64,000 nt of DNA, from assembly GCA_021780755.1 (NCBI GenBank), contig JAJXYF010000022.1, positions 1 through 64,000 of the forward strand. Direction: 5' to 3'. Origin of the DNA: Deltaproteobacteria bacterium. Lineage in GTDB: Bacteria > Desulfobacterota > Binatia > Binatales > Binataceae. The notes under the pieces were generated by a model, which worked only from the letters and a program-made list of their open reading frames with translations, had not been told where the DNA came from and made no database searches. A program made the position numbers and the translations under genes. The stretch's first letter is position 1; each line of letters begins with the position of its first letter. Of the stretch, positions 39,361 through 49,419 are shown piece by piece.

Positions 39361-42324
39361 ATGTCAGATGGGCTGTCCAGGCGGTCGTTCCTGAAATTAG
39401 CTGCCACGGCTTCTGCCGCGGCGGCGCTACCCGGTTGTGAACCGGCCGCCAGAAAGCTGATTCCCTATGTCGTGCCGGACGAGAACGTCATTCCGGGCGT
39501 TCCGACCTTTTATGCCACGACCTGCGCCGAGTGTTCCGCCGGATGTGGAATTGTGGCGCGCGTGATGGAAGGGCGAGTAATCAAGCTCGAGGGTAATCCG
39601 GTCGATCCGATTAGCCAGGGCGCGATCTGCGCTCGCGGTCAGGCGGCACTGCAGGGGCTCTACAATCCCGATCGGCTGGGCAAGCCGAATACGCGTGCGG
39701 CCGACGGCACGCTGACCGCGGCGTCTTGGGACGACGCGACCAAACTGCTCAACGACAAGCTTGCGGCGGCGGCGAAGGCGGGCAAGGATCGTGTCGCATT
39801 TATCGGAAATTCGCAGGGGCCGACGCTCGACAAAGTGACCCGGGCGTGGGCGCAAGCTTTCAATTCGAGCCGCGTGGGGTTCTGGGAGGCGTTTAGCGAA
39901 GAGCCGGCGCGGGCGGCGGCGGAGGCCTGCTTCGGGCGCCGCGACCTGCCGATCTACAAGCTCGATCAGGCCGAGACGATCATTTCGTTCGGCGCCGATT
40001 TCGTCGAGACGTGGGGCTCGCCGGTCGAATATGCTCGTCAGTTCGCGCAGTTTCGTGCGCCGAAGACCCGCAACGGCAACCTGAGTATCGGCAACGCCGC
40101 ATATGTTGGCCCGCGTCTGAATTCGACCGCCGCGAAATGTGACGAATGGGTCGCCGCGAATCCCGGCACTGAGGGCGCCGTCGCGATGGCGGTGCTCAAC
40201 GTCGTCGTGAACCAGGGTTGGGTGGCGTCAGGCGCGGGGGTTGACGCGGGCGCACTCAAGACGCTGGTCGCGGATTACGATCCGGAGAAAATCAACGCGC
40301 AGACCGGCGTTTCCGCTGATCAGATCAAGAAGATCGCGGGATGGTTCGGACAGGCCACCGGTGGTGCGGTCGCGCTGGCCGGCACCGCCGACCCGCAGGC
40401 CCATCTGGCGGCGCTCATTCTCAATGCGGTCACCGGCAACATCGGCAAGACCGTGGTCTTCCTCGGCGAGACGCCTGCGGAGGCGACCAGCCGGCCCGAA
40501 GAGATCAAGGCGACTATCGACGCGATGCGCGACGGCCAGATCGACGTGCTGGTGATCGCGGGTGGAAATCCGGCCTATTCGATGCCGCCGGGATACGCCT
40601 TCAAAGAAGCGTCCAAGCGCGTCGGCTACGTCATCTGGATGGGCGAGGTGCCGGACGAGAGCGCTGAACTCGCCAATCTGCTGATTCCGACTCATCATGC
40701 GCTTGAGAGCTGGCGCGATACGGCGCCGCGTCCCGGAATCTACGGGCTGGGGCAGCCGGTGATGCAGCCGGTCTATCCAAGTCGCGCGCTGCACGACATC
40801 CTCATTGCGTCGGCGCACGTGGGCGGCGGGGCCGCGGGACAAGCGATCGCGTACGAGAACGCGGCCGACGCGATCAACACCGCGTGGCAGGAACTACAGT
40901 CGAAGATTGGCGCGGACTCGACCCCGAAAAAGTTTTGGGACGACGCGCGCCGGCATGGCGGAGTCTTTCAGGACGCGAAGCCGGCCGCGGCGCCGAAATT
41001 GAACTCGGCGGCATTGCAGCCGACGGCCCAGCCGCCGGCGGCGCCGGCGGGCCTGACGTTGTGGGCATTTCCGCACATCTTTCTGTACGACGGACGTGGC
41101 GCGAACAAATCGTGGCTGCAGGAAATTCCCGAGCCGGTTACCCAGATCGTATGGGACACCTGGGCCGAGGTGCATCCCGACACCGCCGCGCAGCTTGGCC
41201 TCAAGCAGGACTACGAACAGACGCGGCTGTTTGCCGGCATTAATGTCATCGAGATTGCGACCCCAGGCGGTCCGATCGAGTTGACGGTGACGATTTCGCG
41301 GCTGGTCAAGCCGGGAGTGATCGCGGTGCCGTTCGGCCAGGGCCATACGTCGTATGGGCGCTATGCGAAGGGGATCGGGGTCAATCCGTTTTCGTTTCTG
41401 CCGGAAGGGACCCGCAGCGTTTCGGTAACGGCGCGCAAGACCGACAAGACCTACAAGCTGGTGACGCCGCTCGGCAACAGCGACATGCTGGGCCGCACGA
41501 TTATCGAGGCGATGAGCGTGAGCGACCTCGCCAAGGGTATCGAACCGGACTTCGGCGAAGAGAAAGTCGATCGGCCGTACGAGATGTATGAGCCGATCGT
41601 GTACAGCGGCCACAAGTGGGGCATGACGATCGACGTCAACTCCTGCACCGGGTGCAGTGCGTGTATCGCGGCGTGTTACGCAGAGAACAATATCCAGGTG
41701 GTCGGTAAGGACAATGTCGATCTCGGCCGCATCATGTCGTGGATTCGCGTCGAGCGCTACATCCAGCCCGCGGACAAGGCCGGCGACGGTCCGCTGATTC
41801 AAATTGCGCCGATGCTCTGCCAGCAGTGCGATCATGCGCCATGCGAGCCGGTCTGCCCGGTGTTCGCGTCGAGTCATACTCGCGAGGGCCTGAACGCGCA
41901 GATTTACAACCGCTGTATCGGTACGCGCTTTTGCGAAAATAATTGCCCTTACAAGGTGCGGCGCTTCAACTGGTATGCGCCCGAGTTCGTCGAGCCGCTC
42001 AATTACCAGTTGAATCCCGACGTGACCGTGCGCGGTGCCGGCGTAATGGAGAAATGCACCTTCTGCATCCAGCGCATCACGACCGCCGAAATCAACGCGC
42101 GCACCGAGGAGCGCAAGGTGCTCGACGGCGAAATCGTTACGGCGTGCGCGCAGGCGTGTCCGTCGCGCGCGATCAGCTTCGGCGATCTCAACGACCCGGA
42201 TAGCGCAATGCTCAAGCGGCGCAACGACAACAAAGGCCGCAGTTATACGATGCTCCCGGAGTTCAACGCCCTGCCCCAGGTGACATACCTGCGGGAGCTC
42301 TATCAGGAGAAGGGGAAGGCCTAA
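39361..42324 (+). CDS. actB: Alternative complex III molybdopterin-like/Fe-S fusion subunit
   Basis: Tat/lipoprotein leader LSRRSFLKLAATASAAAALPGC; MopB-like CAECSAGCGIV...CARGQAALQGLYNPDR; C-terminal ferredoxin clusters CTGCSACIAAC, CQQCDHAPCEPVCP, CIGTRFCENNCPYKVRRFNW. Confidence 0.95.
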   Translation: MSDGLSRRSFLKLAATASAAAALPGCEPAARKLIPYVVPDENVIPGVPTFYATTCAECSAGCGIVARVMEGRVIKLEGNPVDPISQGAICARGQAALQGLYNPDRLGKPNTRAADGTLTAASWDDATKLLNDKLAAAAKAGKDRVAFIGNSQGPTLDKVTRAWAQAFNSSRVGFWEAFSEEPARAAAEACFGRRDLPIYKLDQAETIISFGADFVETWGSPVEYARQFAQFRAPKTRNGNLSIGNAAYVGPRLNSTAAKCDEWVAANPGTEGAVAMAVLNVVVNQGWVASGAGVDAGALKTLVADYDPEKINAQTGVSADQIKKIAGWFGQATGGAVALAGTADPQAHLAALILNAVTGNIGKTVVFLGETPAEATSRPEEIKATIDAMRDGQIDVLVIAGGNPAYSMPPGYAFKEASKRVGYVIWMGEVPDESAELANLLIPTHHALESWRDTAPRPGIYGLGQPVMQPVYPSRALHDILIASAHVGGGAAGQAIAYENAADAINTAWQELQSKIGADSTPKKFWDDARRHGGVFQDAKPAAAPKLNSAALQPTAQPPAAPAGLTLWAFPHIFLYDGRGANKSWLQEIPEPVTQIVWDTWAEVHPDTAAQLGLKQDYEQTRLFAGINVIEIATPGGPIELTVTISRLVKPGVIAVPFGQGHTSYGRYAKGIGVNPFSFLPEGTRSVSVTARKTDKTYKLVTPLGNSDMLGRTIIEAMSVSDLAKGIEPDFGEEKVDRPYEMYEPIVYSGHKWGMTIDVNSCTGCSACIAACYAENNIQVVGKDNVDLGRIMSWIRVERYIQPADKAGDGPLIQIAPMLCQQCDHAPCEPVCPVFASSHTREGLNAQIYNRCIGTRFCENNCPYKVRRFNWYAPEFVEPLNYQLNPDVTVRGAGVMEKCTFCIQRITTAEINARTEERKVLDGEIVTACAQACPSRAISFGDLNDPDSAMLKRRNDNKGRSYTMLPEFNALPQVTYLRELYQEKGKA

Positions 42325-43692
42325 ATGGCAGCCGCCGTCGATCAAAGCAATCATCAACTGACCTACCTCGACGTCGACCGCACCGCCCAGCGGGTGATGG
42401 CGCCCGCGGGGCTGAAGTACTGGCTGTGGGTCGCATTTTGCGCCTTCCTGGTCGCGGTCGGTGGTGCATTCTGGACCCGTCAGATTTACGAAGGCTTGGG
42501 CGTTACGGGTTACGGCCAGCCGACCCTGTGGGCGGTCTATATTACCGACTTCGTTTTCTGGGTCGGTATCGCGCATTCGGGCACGCTAATTTCGGCCGTG
42601 CTCTTTTTGTTCCGTACGCGCTGGCGCACCGCGGTCTATCGATGTGCCGAAACGATGACGGTGTTCGCGGTACTGACCGCCGGCCTCTTTCCGATCGTCC
42701 ATCTGGGGCGCCCTTGGTTTTTCTACTGGCTATGTCCGTATCCGAATGAGCGCTATCTCCAGCCCGACTTTCGCTCACCTTTGACCTGGGACTTTTTCGC
42801 GATCAGCACCTACCTGACGACCAGCACGCTGTTCCTCTCGATGGGATTGATTCCCGATATCGCGAACCAGCGCGACATTTCGACCGGCTGGCGCAAGAAG
42901 TTCTACACCGTGCTCGCCTGCGGATGGCAGGGCACCGATCGGCAATGGCGTAACTTCTCGATGGCGTATCTACTGCTCGCCGGCTTCGCGACGCCGCTGG
43001 TGCTATCGGTCCATAGCGTCGTCTCCTGGGATTTCGCGACGATGCAGACGCCGGGCATGCACAGTACGATCTTCGCTCCCTACTTCGTCGCCGGAGCTAT
43101 TTTCTCAGGCTGCGCGATGGTGCTGACGTTGATCATCCCGATGCGCAAAATGCTGCACATCGAGGACCTGGTTACGATCTGGCATCTTGATAGTCTGGCC
43201 AAAGTGATTCTGCTGACCTCATTGGTCATTACTTACTCGTATTCAACTGAGACATTTTTGGTCTGGTACACGCAGGATCCAATCGAAATGATGACCTTTC
43301 ATCAGCGCTTCTTCGGGCTGCAGGGTTATCTGTTCGGGGGCATGGTGCTGTGTAACTGCCTGATCCCGCTGCTGCTGTTCTCGCCCAGCATTCGTACTAA
43401 TACAATCTGGCTATTCATCATCTCGATCTTCGTCAATATCGGAATGTGGCTCGAGCGCTTTGTGCTGATAGCGGGGTCGCTCTCGACCGCGACGATTCCG
43501 ACGCAGTGGAAATTCTATGTGCCGAAAATAACCGAGGTAATGATCACGATCGCGAGCTTCGGGTGGTTCCTGATGAATTTTTCGCTCTTCACGAAGTTTT
43601 TGCCGATCGTATCGATGACGGAATTGAAGGAAGGGGTTGGCTGGCTGCGCAAATCCGCGCGTAATACCTATCCCTATCGGAAGGCAGCATGA
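42325..43692 (+). CDS. actC: Alternative complex III NrfD-like integral membrane subunit
   Basis: NrfD-type multi-TM protein beginning immediately after the actB stop. Confidence 0.94.
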   Translation: MAAAVDQSNHQLTYLDVDRTAQRVMAPAGLKYWLWVAFCAFLVAVGGAFWTRQIYEGLGVTGYGQPTLWAVYITDFVFWVGIAHSGTLISAVLFLFRTRWRTAVYRCAETMTVFAVLTAGLFPIVHLGRPWFFYWLCPYPNERYLQPDFRSPLTWDFFAISTYLTTSTLFLSMGLIPDIANQRDISTGWRKKFYTVLACGWQGTDRQWRNFSMAYLLLAGFATPLVLSVHSVVSWDFATMQTPGMHSTIFAPYFVAGAIFSGCAMVLTLIIPMRKMLHIEDLVTIWHLDSLAKVILLTSLVITYSYSTETFLVWYTQDPIEMMTFHQRFFGLQGYLFGGMVLCNCLIPLLLFSPSIRTNTIWLFIISIFVNIGMWLERFVLIAGSLSTATIPTQWKFYVPKITEVMITIASFGWFLMNFSLFTKFLPIVSMTELKEGVGWLRKSARNTYPYRKAA

Positions 43693-44213
43693 GCGGCGAT
43701 ATTGAAGTGGTCGGAGTGTTCTCGTCCGACGTGGAATGTGCGCACGCGATCGAACAATTGCACCGCACGCCGATCCGCGGCTTTCATACCTTCGCGCCGT
43801 TTCCCAGTGAGCATATGGCGGAAGCGACCGACGAAGTGCGCGGATGGGGCCGCAGTCCGGTGCGCAAGTTCGTGCTCGCCGGCGGTATCACCGGAGCGAT
43901 CACCGCATTGGTGATGACGGTGGGCACCTCGTGGGAATGGAATATCAACACGGGCGGCCGTCCAATCGCGTCGATTACCCCATACATCGTCATCATTTTC
44001 GAAATGATGATTCTGTTTGGCGTGCTCGGCGCCGTCACCAGCTTCTTCGTCAAGAGCGGGTTGCCCTCGTTCGAATCGTCCACTGGCTACCGGACGCGTT
44101 TCGGTGCGGATCGTTTCGGGCTGGTGGTCAAGGTGGCCGAGAGCGATGGCGGGAAAATCGAGGCGCTGATGCGCGATGCGGGTGCGGAAGAAGTCGTGCG
44201 CGAGGCCGCGTGA
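43689..44213 (+). CDS. actD: Alternative complex III DUF3341 subunit
   Basis: VVGVFSSDVECAHAIEQLHRTPIRGFHTFAPFPSEHMAEA plus two TM segments; ATGA overlap with actC. Confidence 0.93.
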   Translation: MSGDIEVVGVFSSDVECAHAIEQLHRTPIRGFHTFAPFPSEHMAEATDEVRGWGRSPVRKFVLAGGITGAITALVMTVGTSWEWNINTGGRPIASITPYIVIIFEMMILFGVLGAVTSFFVKSGLPSFESSTGYRTRFGADRFGLVVKVAESDGGKIEALMRDAGAEEVVREAA

Positions 44214-44286
44214 TCGCGGCATCCCGCGGCGTGGCAAAGTTTTGTGCAGGGCTTCGAGCAAGGATCAAAGCAAGGTTTATAGATAG

Positions 44287-45522
44287 ATGAGCGCTAATCA
44301 ACCCGCATCGCTTGGAGCCGCCGCCATGCGGCCGATCCGCGAACCGGTTCAGCTTGAGTGGGGCCGTTTGACGACGATCGCGACGGTGCTAATCGTGGTC
44401 GGCGTGGTCGGCGTCGCCGCCGGACTCGCCCTCGGTCAGGCGCAGCGCGTGTGGCTGACGTGGCTGGTCGATCTGCTCTTTTTTATGGGCATCGCGCAGG
44501 GCGGGGTGGCTGTATCGGCCGGCTTTTACCTGACCCAGGGACGCTGGGCAGGCTCGACGCATTTTCGCCTGGCGGAAGCCTTCTGGCGATTCCTGCCACT
44601 GTCGCTGCTGTTGTTCCTGGGCGTGTGCGTTGGCGCCGACTATATATTTCCGTGGATCGCGCATCCCGTCGCTAACCCGGTCAAGGCGCAGTGGTTGAGC
44701 GCGCCATTCCTGCTCACCCGTGACTTCATCGCGATCGCTATCATGGTGCTCTTGAGTTGGCGGTTCGTCAGTATCTCACGCAGCGCCGAAGCCATCGCGT
44801 GGCATCATGAACCCGATACCATCGAGATGCCGCCGGTGCCTATACGGCGATGGGCGCCGCTCCTTGCGATTTGCTATTGCGTCGCCTACACGCTATTCGC
44901 CTACGACCTGATTTCATCGCTGGCGCCGCAATGGCATAGCACGCTCTTCGGATGGTGGTACTTCGCGACGGTCTTCTGGAGCGCCATCTGCGCGATGTCC
45001 TTTACCGCGATGCGGATGCGCGCGGCGCTGCCGATGGACAATATGTTCAACCGCGGCAAGGTGCGCCACGATCTCGGCAAAATGATTTTCGCCTTCTCGG
45101 TATTCTGGATGTACCTGACCTTCGCGCAATACATAGTCATCTGGTACGGCGACCTGCCGACTGAGACGTTCTTTATCGTCGGACGCTGTTGGCATCATCC
45201 GTGGATGTTCATGACCTGGATGGTTCCGGTGCTGCTGTGGGCGACGCCGTTCAGCGTGTTGATGGGCGTGCCCCCGAAGAAGACCCCGAAGATTCTCGGT
45301 ACGGTCGCTCTGCTCGGCCTGATCGGCGTGTGGGACCTCAACTACGTATTGATTGTACCTTCGCTGTCACCCGACAAGCTGCCGCTGGGATGGATCGAAT
45401 TGGCTATCACCGCAGGATTTCTCGGCGCGTTTATTTTCTGCGCGATTCCGGGACTGAAGCTATTGGCAGAGGTCGCGGTGTCCGACGCATTGGAGACGAG
45501 TGATGAAGCCGCGCACCATTAA
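44287..45522 (+). CDS. actF: Alternative complex III membrane subunit (ActF-like)
   Basis: Multi-TM protein with NrfD-like arrangement; position before coxB. Confidence 0.88.
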   Translation: MSANQPASLGAAAMRPIREPVQLEWGRLTTIATVLIVVGVVGVAAGLALGQAQRVWLTWLVDLLFFMGIAQGGVAVSAGFYLTQGRWAGSTHFRLAEAFWRFLPLSLLLFLGVCVGADYIFPWIAHPVANPVKAQWLSAPFLLTRDFIAIAIMVLLSWRFVSISRSAEAIAWHHEPDTIEMPPVPIRRWAPLLAICYCVAYTLFAYDLISSLAPQWHSTLFGWWYFATVFWSAICAMSFTAMRMRAALPMDNMFNRGKVRHDLGKMIFAFSVFWMYLTFAQYIVIWYGDLPTETFFIVGRCWHHPWMFMTWMVPVLLWATPFSVLMGVPPKKTPKILGTVALLGLIGVWDLNYVLIVPSLSPDKLPLGWIELAITAGFLGAFIFCAIPGLKLLAEVAVSDALETSDEAAHH

Positions 45523-46552
45523 GTTCAAGCGCGCCAGTCTCATGGCCGCCGTCATCGCGATGGCGACCGCTGCAGCAGGCTGCGCCTCGGGTGGCCCGTA
45601 TCCGCTTGACACGTTGTCGCCGAAGTCCGATTTGACGCGCTCGATCCTGAATCTCTTCAAGGAAGTGACTATCCTTGATTCGATCGTGCTGATCGTCGTT
45701 ATTGTCGCGATGATCGGCGCAATCTTTGTTTATTCGAGTCGCGAAGGCGATCCCGGCGAACCGTCGGCGATGCACTCCGACGTAACGCTCGAGATGCTGT
45801 GGACGGTGATTCCCGCGCTTATCCTGGTCGCAATCACGGTGCCCACCGTGCACACGATCATCCGCACGCAGCCCGACAAGTGGCCGGCCGAAACGCTCGA
45901 GGTCAAGGTCATCGCGCATCAATGGTGGTGGGAATTCGAGTACCCGTCGCTGGGGGTCGTGACCGCCGACGAAGTGCATATTCCGGCCGATCGTACTATC
46001 CACTTCGCGATGACTTCGAAGGACGTCATTCATAGTTTCTTCATGCCGTCGATCGGCGGCAAGCGTGACGTTGTTCCCGGCCAGGAAAACCAGATTACCC
46101 TGAAGGCGGATACCCCGGGCGAGTACTACGGGCAATGCACGGAGTTTTGCGGTACGTCGCATGCCAACATGCGGTTCCGCGTGTTCGTCGACACGCCGGC
46201 CGACTTTGACAAATGGGTAGCGCATCAGAATGAACCGCCGGTCAGGCCGACCGACGGCGCGGCGGCGGCTGGCGCCAAGATTTGGGCCGACGCGCCGTGC
46301 GCGATTTGCCATACCATCAAAGGTGTTTCGGGTTTTTCCAAGGATTACACCTACGGTTTTCGCGGCCCCGACCTGACCCATTTCGGCAGCCGCGGGACAA
46401 TGGCGGGTAGTATGTTGAAGAACACTCCCGAGAACGTCGCGCTGTGGATTAAGAATCCCGACGCCGTGAAACCGGGCGCCAATATGCCGACACTAGGATT
46501 AGACGGCGAAGATCTGAACGATCTCGTGGCGTACCTTGAGAGCCTGAAGTAG
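45500..46552 (+). CDS. coxB: Cytochrome c oxidase subunit II with fused cytochrome c domain (caa3 type)
   Basis: CuA motif CTEFCGTSHANM; HQWWWEFEYP; C-terminal heme motif CAICH and distal Met in NMPTLGLDGEDLNDLVAYLESLK. Confidence 0.97.
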   Translation: MMKPRTIKFKRASLMAAVIAMATAAAGCASGGPYPLDTLSPKSDLTRSILNLFKEVTILDSIVLIVVIVAMIGAIFVYSSREGDPGEPSAMHSDVTLEMLWTVIPALILVAITVPTVHTIIRTQPDKWPAETLEVKVIAHQWWWEFEYPSLGVVTADEVHIPADRTIHFAMTSKDVIHSFFMPSIGGKRDVVPGQENQITLKADTPGEYYGQCTEFCGTSHANMRFRVFVDTPADFDKWVAHQNEPPVRPTDGAAAAGAKIWADAPCAICHTIKGVSGFSKDYTYGFRGPDLTHFGSRGTMAGSMLKNTPENVALWIKNPDAVKPGANMPTLGLDGEDLNDLVAYLESLK

Positions 46553-46563
46553 GAAAATAGCCA

Positions 46564-49029
46564 ATGGCTGCGCAACCAAAAGCGTTACATCTGGAACAAG
46601 GCAATTACCTCGAAGGTGGTGGAATTTACGGCTGGCTCACCACCATCGATCACAAGCGTATTGCGGTGCTCTACGGAATCAGCGCGCTGGTTTTGATGGC
46701 GCTGGGCGGCACCGAGGCGATGCTCGTACGTGCGCAATTGATCGTGCCGGACAATCATTTCCTGACGGCGGACTTCTACAACCAGATGTTCACCATGCAC
46801 GGTCTGACGATGATTTTCCTCGTCGTTATGCCGCTCGAAACCGGATTCTTCGGCAACTTTCTGATTCCGCTGCAAATCGGGGCGCGCGACGTTGCCTTCC
46901 CGCGCCTCAACGCCTTGAGCTACTGGATCTTTCTGCTCGGCGCGATTGCGCTGAACTTCGGCTGGATTTGGGGCGGACTGCCGAACGGCGGATGGTTTGG
47001 CTATGCCAATTTGAGCTCGCGCGCCTACTCACCAGGCCTCAATATCGATTACTACGACGTCGGTCTGCTCATCCTCGGTATCTCGTCGGTAATGAGCGCG
47101 CTGAATTTCTTTGTCACGATCGTCAATATGCGGGCCCCCGGCATGACATTTATGCGTATGCCGATGTTCATCTGGGCGCTGCTGGTGACCGTGATATTGC
47201 TGCTGCTCGCTTTCCCGGCGCTGACCGTCGGCCTGATCTTCCTCTTCGCCGACCGCTACTTCGGATCGCATTTCTACGAGGTCATCGCGGGTGCGACACC
47301 GATACTATGGCAGCATCTCTTCTGGATCTTCGGCCATCCAGAAGTTTACATCATGGCGCTGCCCGCCTTCGGGATGATCTCCGAAGTCCTGCCGGTATTC
47401 TCGCGCAAGCCGCTGTTCGGCTATCCGATGATGGCCTATTCGATCATCTTGATCGCCTTTCTGTCCTACGGCGTGTGGGGCCATCATATGTTCGCGACCG
47501 GCATGGGCCCGGTGGCGGATTCGGCCTTCGCGATCACTTCGATGCTCATCGCGATACCCACCGGGGTCAAGGTCTTTTCCTGGATCGCGACGATCTGGGG
47601 CGGACGGCTGCGCTTCACTACCGCGATGCTGTTCGCGCTTGGCTTCATCCTCGAATTTACGATCGGCGGTTTGAGTGGAGTCATGCACGCGAGCGCTCCG
47701 ATCGATCTCGAGCAGACCGATTCCTACTTCATCATCGCGCACTTCCACTACGTACTCTTCGGCGGCGTGCTGATGGCGATTCTGTCGGCCTTCTATTTCT
47801 ACTTTCCCAAGATCTGCGGACGTTTCATGAACGAGTCCCTGGGCAAGTGGCACTTCTGGCTGACGACGATCTTCTTCAATTGTACTTTCTTCCCCATGCA
47901 CTTCCTCGGTGAATGGGGCATGCCGCGGCGCATCTACACCTACGCGCCGGACATGGGTTGGAGCTTCTGGAACGGTTTCGAAAGTATCAGCGCATTTTGT
48001 CTGGGCGCTTCTTTCCTGCTGTTCTTCGCCAACATCGCATGGAGCTGGTTTAACGGCGAACATGCGGGCGCCGATCCGTGGGATGCGCGAACGCTGGAAT
48101 GGTCAATACCGTCGCCGCCGCCGATTTATAATTTCGTCAAGGTTCCGACCGTGCATTCCCGCGATGCCTTCTGGGTCGAGAAGTACGGTGACGTCGAAGC
48201 GTCGGGTCTCGGCGAAAAGCGCGTGAACGTGGAGTTCCAGCCGCTCGCGAGTCCCGAAGAAGTCGCCAGCATCCACATGCCGCAGCCTTCGCTTTATCCG
48301 ATAATCATGGCGGGCGGTATCTTCCTCGCCGGTATCGGCATGCTGGTCGGATGGTTCCGGCTGGTCTTCATGGGACTCGGCTTGTTGGGGTTGTGCGCGA
48401 TTGCGATGTCTTTTGAGTATCGCGAGTGGGGCGAAGACAATCCGCATCAGGTGGGCGAGAGCTTCCTCAGTCTGGATAATCGCAAGCTCGGCATCTGGTC
48501 GTTCATCGGTTCAGAATGCGTATTCTTCGCGAGCCTGATTTCGACCTACATGGTTTACAAGTCGCGCAGCATCGGAGTGCCCGACGCGCAGATTCTCAAC
48601 ATTCCACTGACCTCCTTCAGCACCTTCATCCTGCTGATGTCGAGCTTGCTGATGGTGCTGGCGCTCGCTGGATTCCAGCGCAACGATCGGTTCTGGGGCA
48701 CCTTCTGGCTATTCGGCACCGCGGCCTTCGGTCTGATCTTTCTCGGCGGCCAGGTCTATGAGTTCGGCAGCTTCTACCACGAGGGCATGCTCTACAACTC
48801 GAACCTGTTCAGCCAGTGCTTCTATACCCTTGTCGGCTTCCACGGCTTTCACGTGTTCCTCGGCGTCGTTTGGCTGATAACGATGGCGATCGCCGGAATG
48901 AGGGGGAAAATCGGTTCGAGCCGCGCGCTATCGGTCGAGTTGTGCGGACTCTATTGGCATTTCGTGGACATCGTTTGGGTAGTCATCTTCACCCTGATCT
49001 ATTTAATGAGGACGATTAATCGGGCATGA
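46564..49029 (+). CDS. Fused cytochrome c oxidase subunits I and III
   Basis: Subunit I motifs MHGLTMIF, WQHLFWIFGHPEVYIMALPAFG, YGVWGHHMF, HFHYVLFGG. From about residue 635 subunit III begins: LGIWSFIGSECVFFASLI...GFHGFHVFLG...YWHFVDIVWVVIF. Confidence 0.97.
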   Translation: MAAQPKALHLEQGNYLEGGGIYGWLTTIDHKRIAVLYGISALVLMALGGTEAMLVRAQLIVPDNHFLTADFYNQMFTMHGLTMIFLVVMPLETGFFGNFLIPLQIGARDVAFPRLNALSYWIFLLGAIALNFGWIWGGLPNGGWFGYANLSSRAYSPGLNIDYYDVGLLILGISSVMSALNFFVTIVNMRAPGMTFMRMPMFIWALLVTVILLLLAFPALTVGLIFLFADRYFGSHFYEVIAGATPILWQHLFWIFGHPEVYIMALPAFGMISEVLPVFSRKPLFGYPMMAYSIILIAFLSYGVWGHHMFATGMGPVADSAFAITSMLIAIPTGVKVFSWIATIWGGRLRFTTAMLFALGFILEFTIGGLSGVMHASAPIDLEQTDSYFIIAHFHYVLFGGVLMAILSAFYFYFPKICGRFMNESLGKWHFWLTTIFFNCTFFPMHFLGEWGMPRRIYTYAPDMGWSFWNGFESISAFCLGASFLLFFANIAWSWFNGEHAGADPWDARTLEWSIPSPPPIYNFVKVPTVHSRDAFWVEKYGDVEASGLGEKRVNVEFQPLASPEEVASIHMPQPSLYPIIMAGGIFLAGIGMLVGWFRLVFMGLGLLGLCAIAMSFEYREWGEDNPHQVGESFLSLDNRKLGIWSFIGSECVFFASLISTYMVYKSRSIGVPDAQILNIPLTSFSTFILLMSSLLMVLALAGFQRNDRFWGTFWLFGTAAFGLIFLGGQVYEFGSFYHEGMLYNSNLFSQCFYTLVGFHGFHVFLGVVWLITMAIAGMRGKIGSSRALSVELCGLYWHFVDIVWVVIFTLIYLMRTINRA

Positions 49030-49370
49030 GCGATCACGCTGTCGAACACGGTCACGGCGCGCACGCGCACGCCATCGCGGAAGACCATCATCCCGGACCG
49101 GCGGTTTATCTGCTGGTCGCGGTTGTACTGATCGTGCTTACGGCAATGGAGATCGGCGTCTTCTATGCGCCGTTTCTTCAGGCCTGGCTGGTTCCGATGC
49201 TGATAATCCTTGCGATCCTGAAGTTTATTCTGGTCGCCGGATTTTATATGCACTTGAAATACGACAGCAGCGTCTTCACCACCCTGTTTGCGTTTCCACT
49301 ATTGCTCGCGATGATGATCTGCGGATCGCTGATGCTGCTGTTTCTCTATCTGGGACGCCATTCGGGATAG
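49026..49370 (+). CDS. Cytochrome c oxidase subunit IV
   Basis: Small His-rich N-terminus plus three TM segments; KFILVAGFYMHLKYDSSVF. Confidence 0.93.
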   Translation: MSDHAVEHGHGAHAHAIAEDHHPGPAVYLLVAVVLIVLTAMEIGVFYAPFLQAWLVPMLIILAILKFILVAGFYMHLKYDSSVFTTLFAFPLLLAMMICGSLMLLFLYLGRHSG

Positions 49371-49419
49371 ACAGACACTGGCGGTTGCCGAAGCGATCGG
49401 GGCCGCCGCGAGAAATAAG

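Noticed and set aside
40894-42576. 560-aa minus-strand ORF
   Set aside because: Antisense to actB/actC; composition typical of shadow ORFs.
38834-45522. Polysulfide/DMSO/nitrite reductase (Psr/Nrf) operon
   Set aside because: NrfD and MopB-like subunits fit superficially, but the pentaheme ActA, DUF3341 subunit, second NrfD-like protein and adjacent caa3 oxidase indicate alternative complex III.
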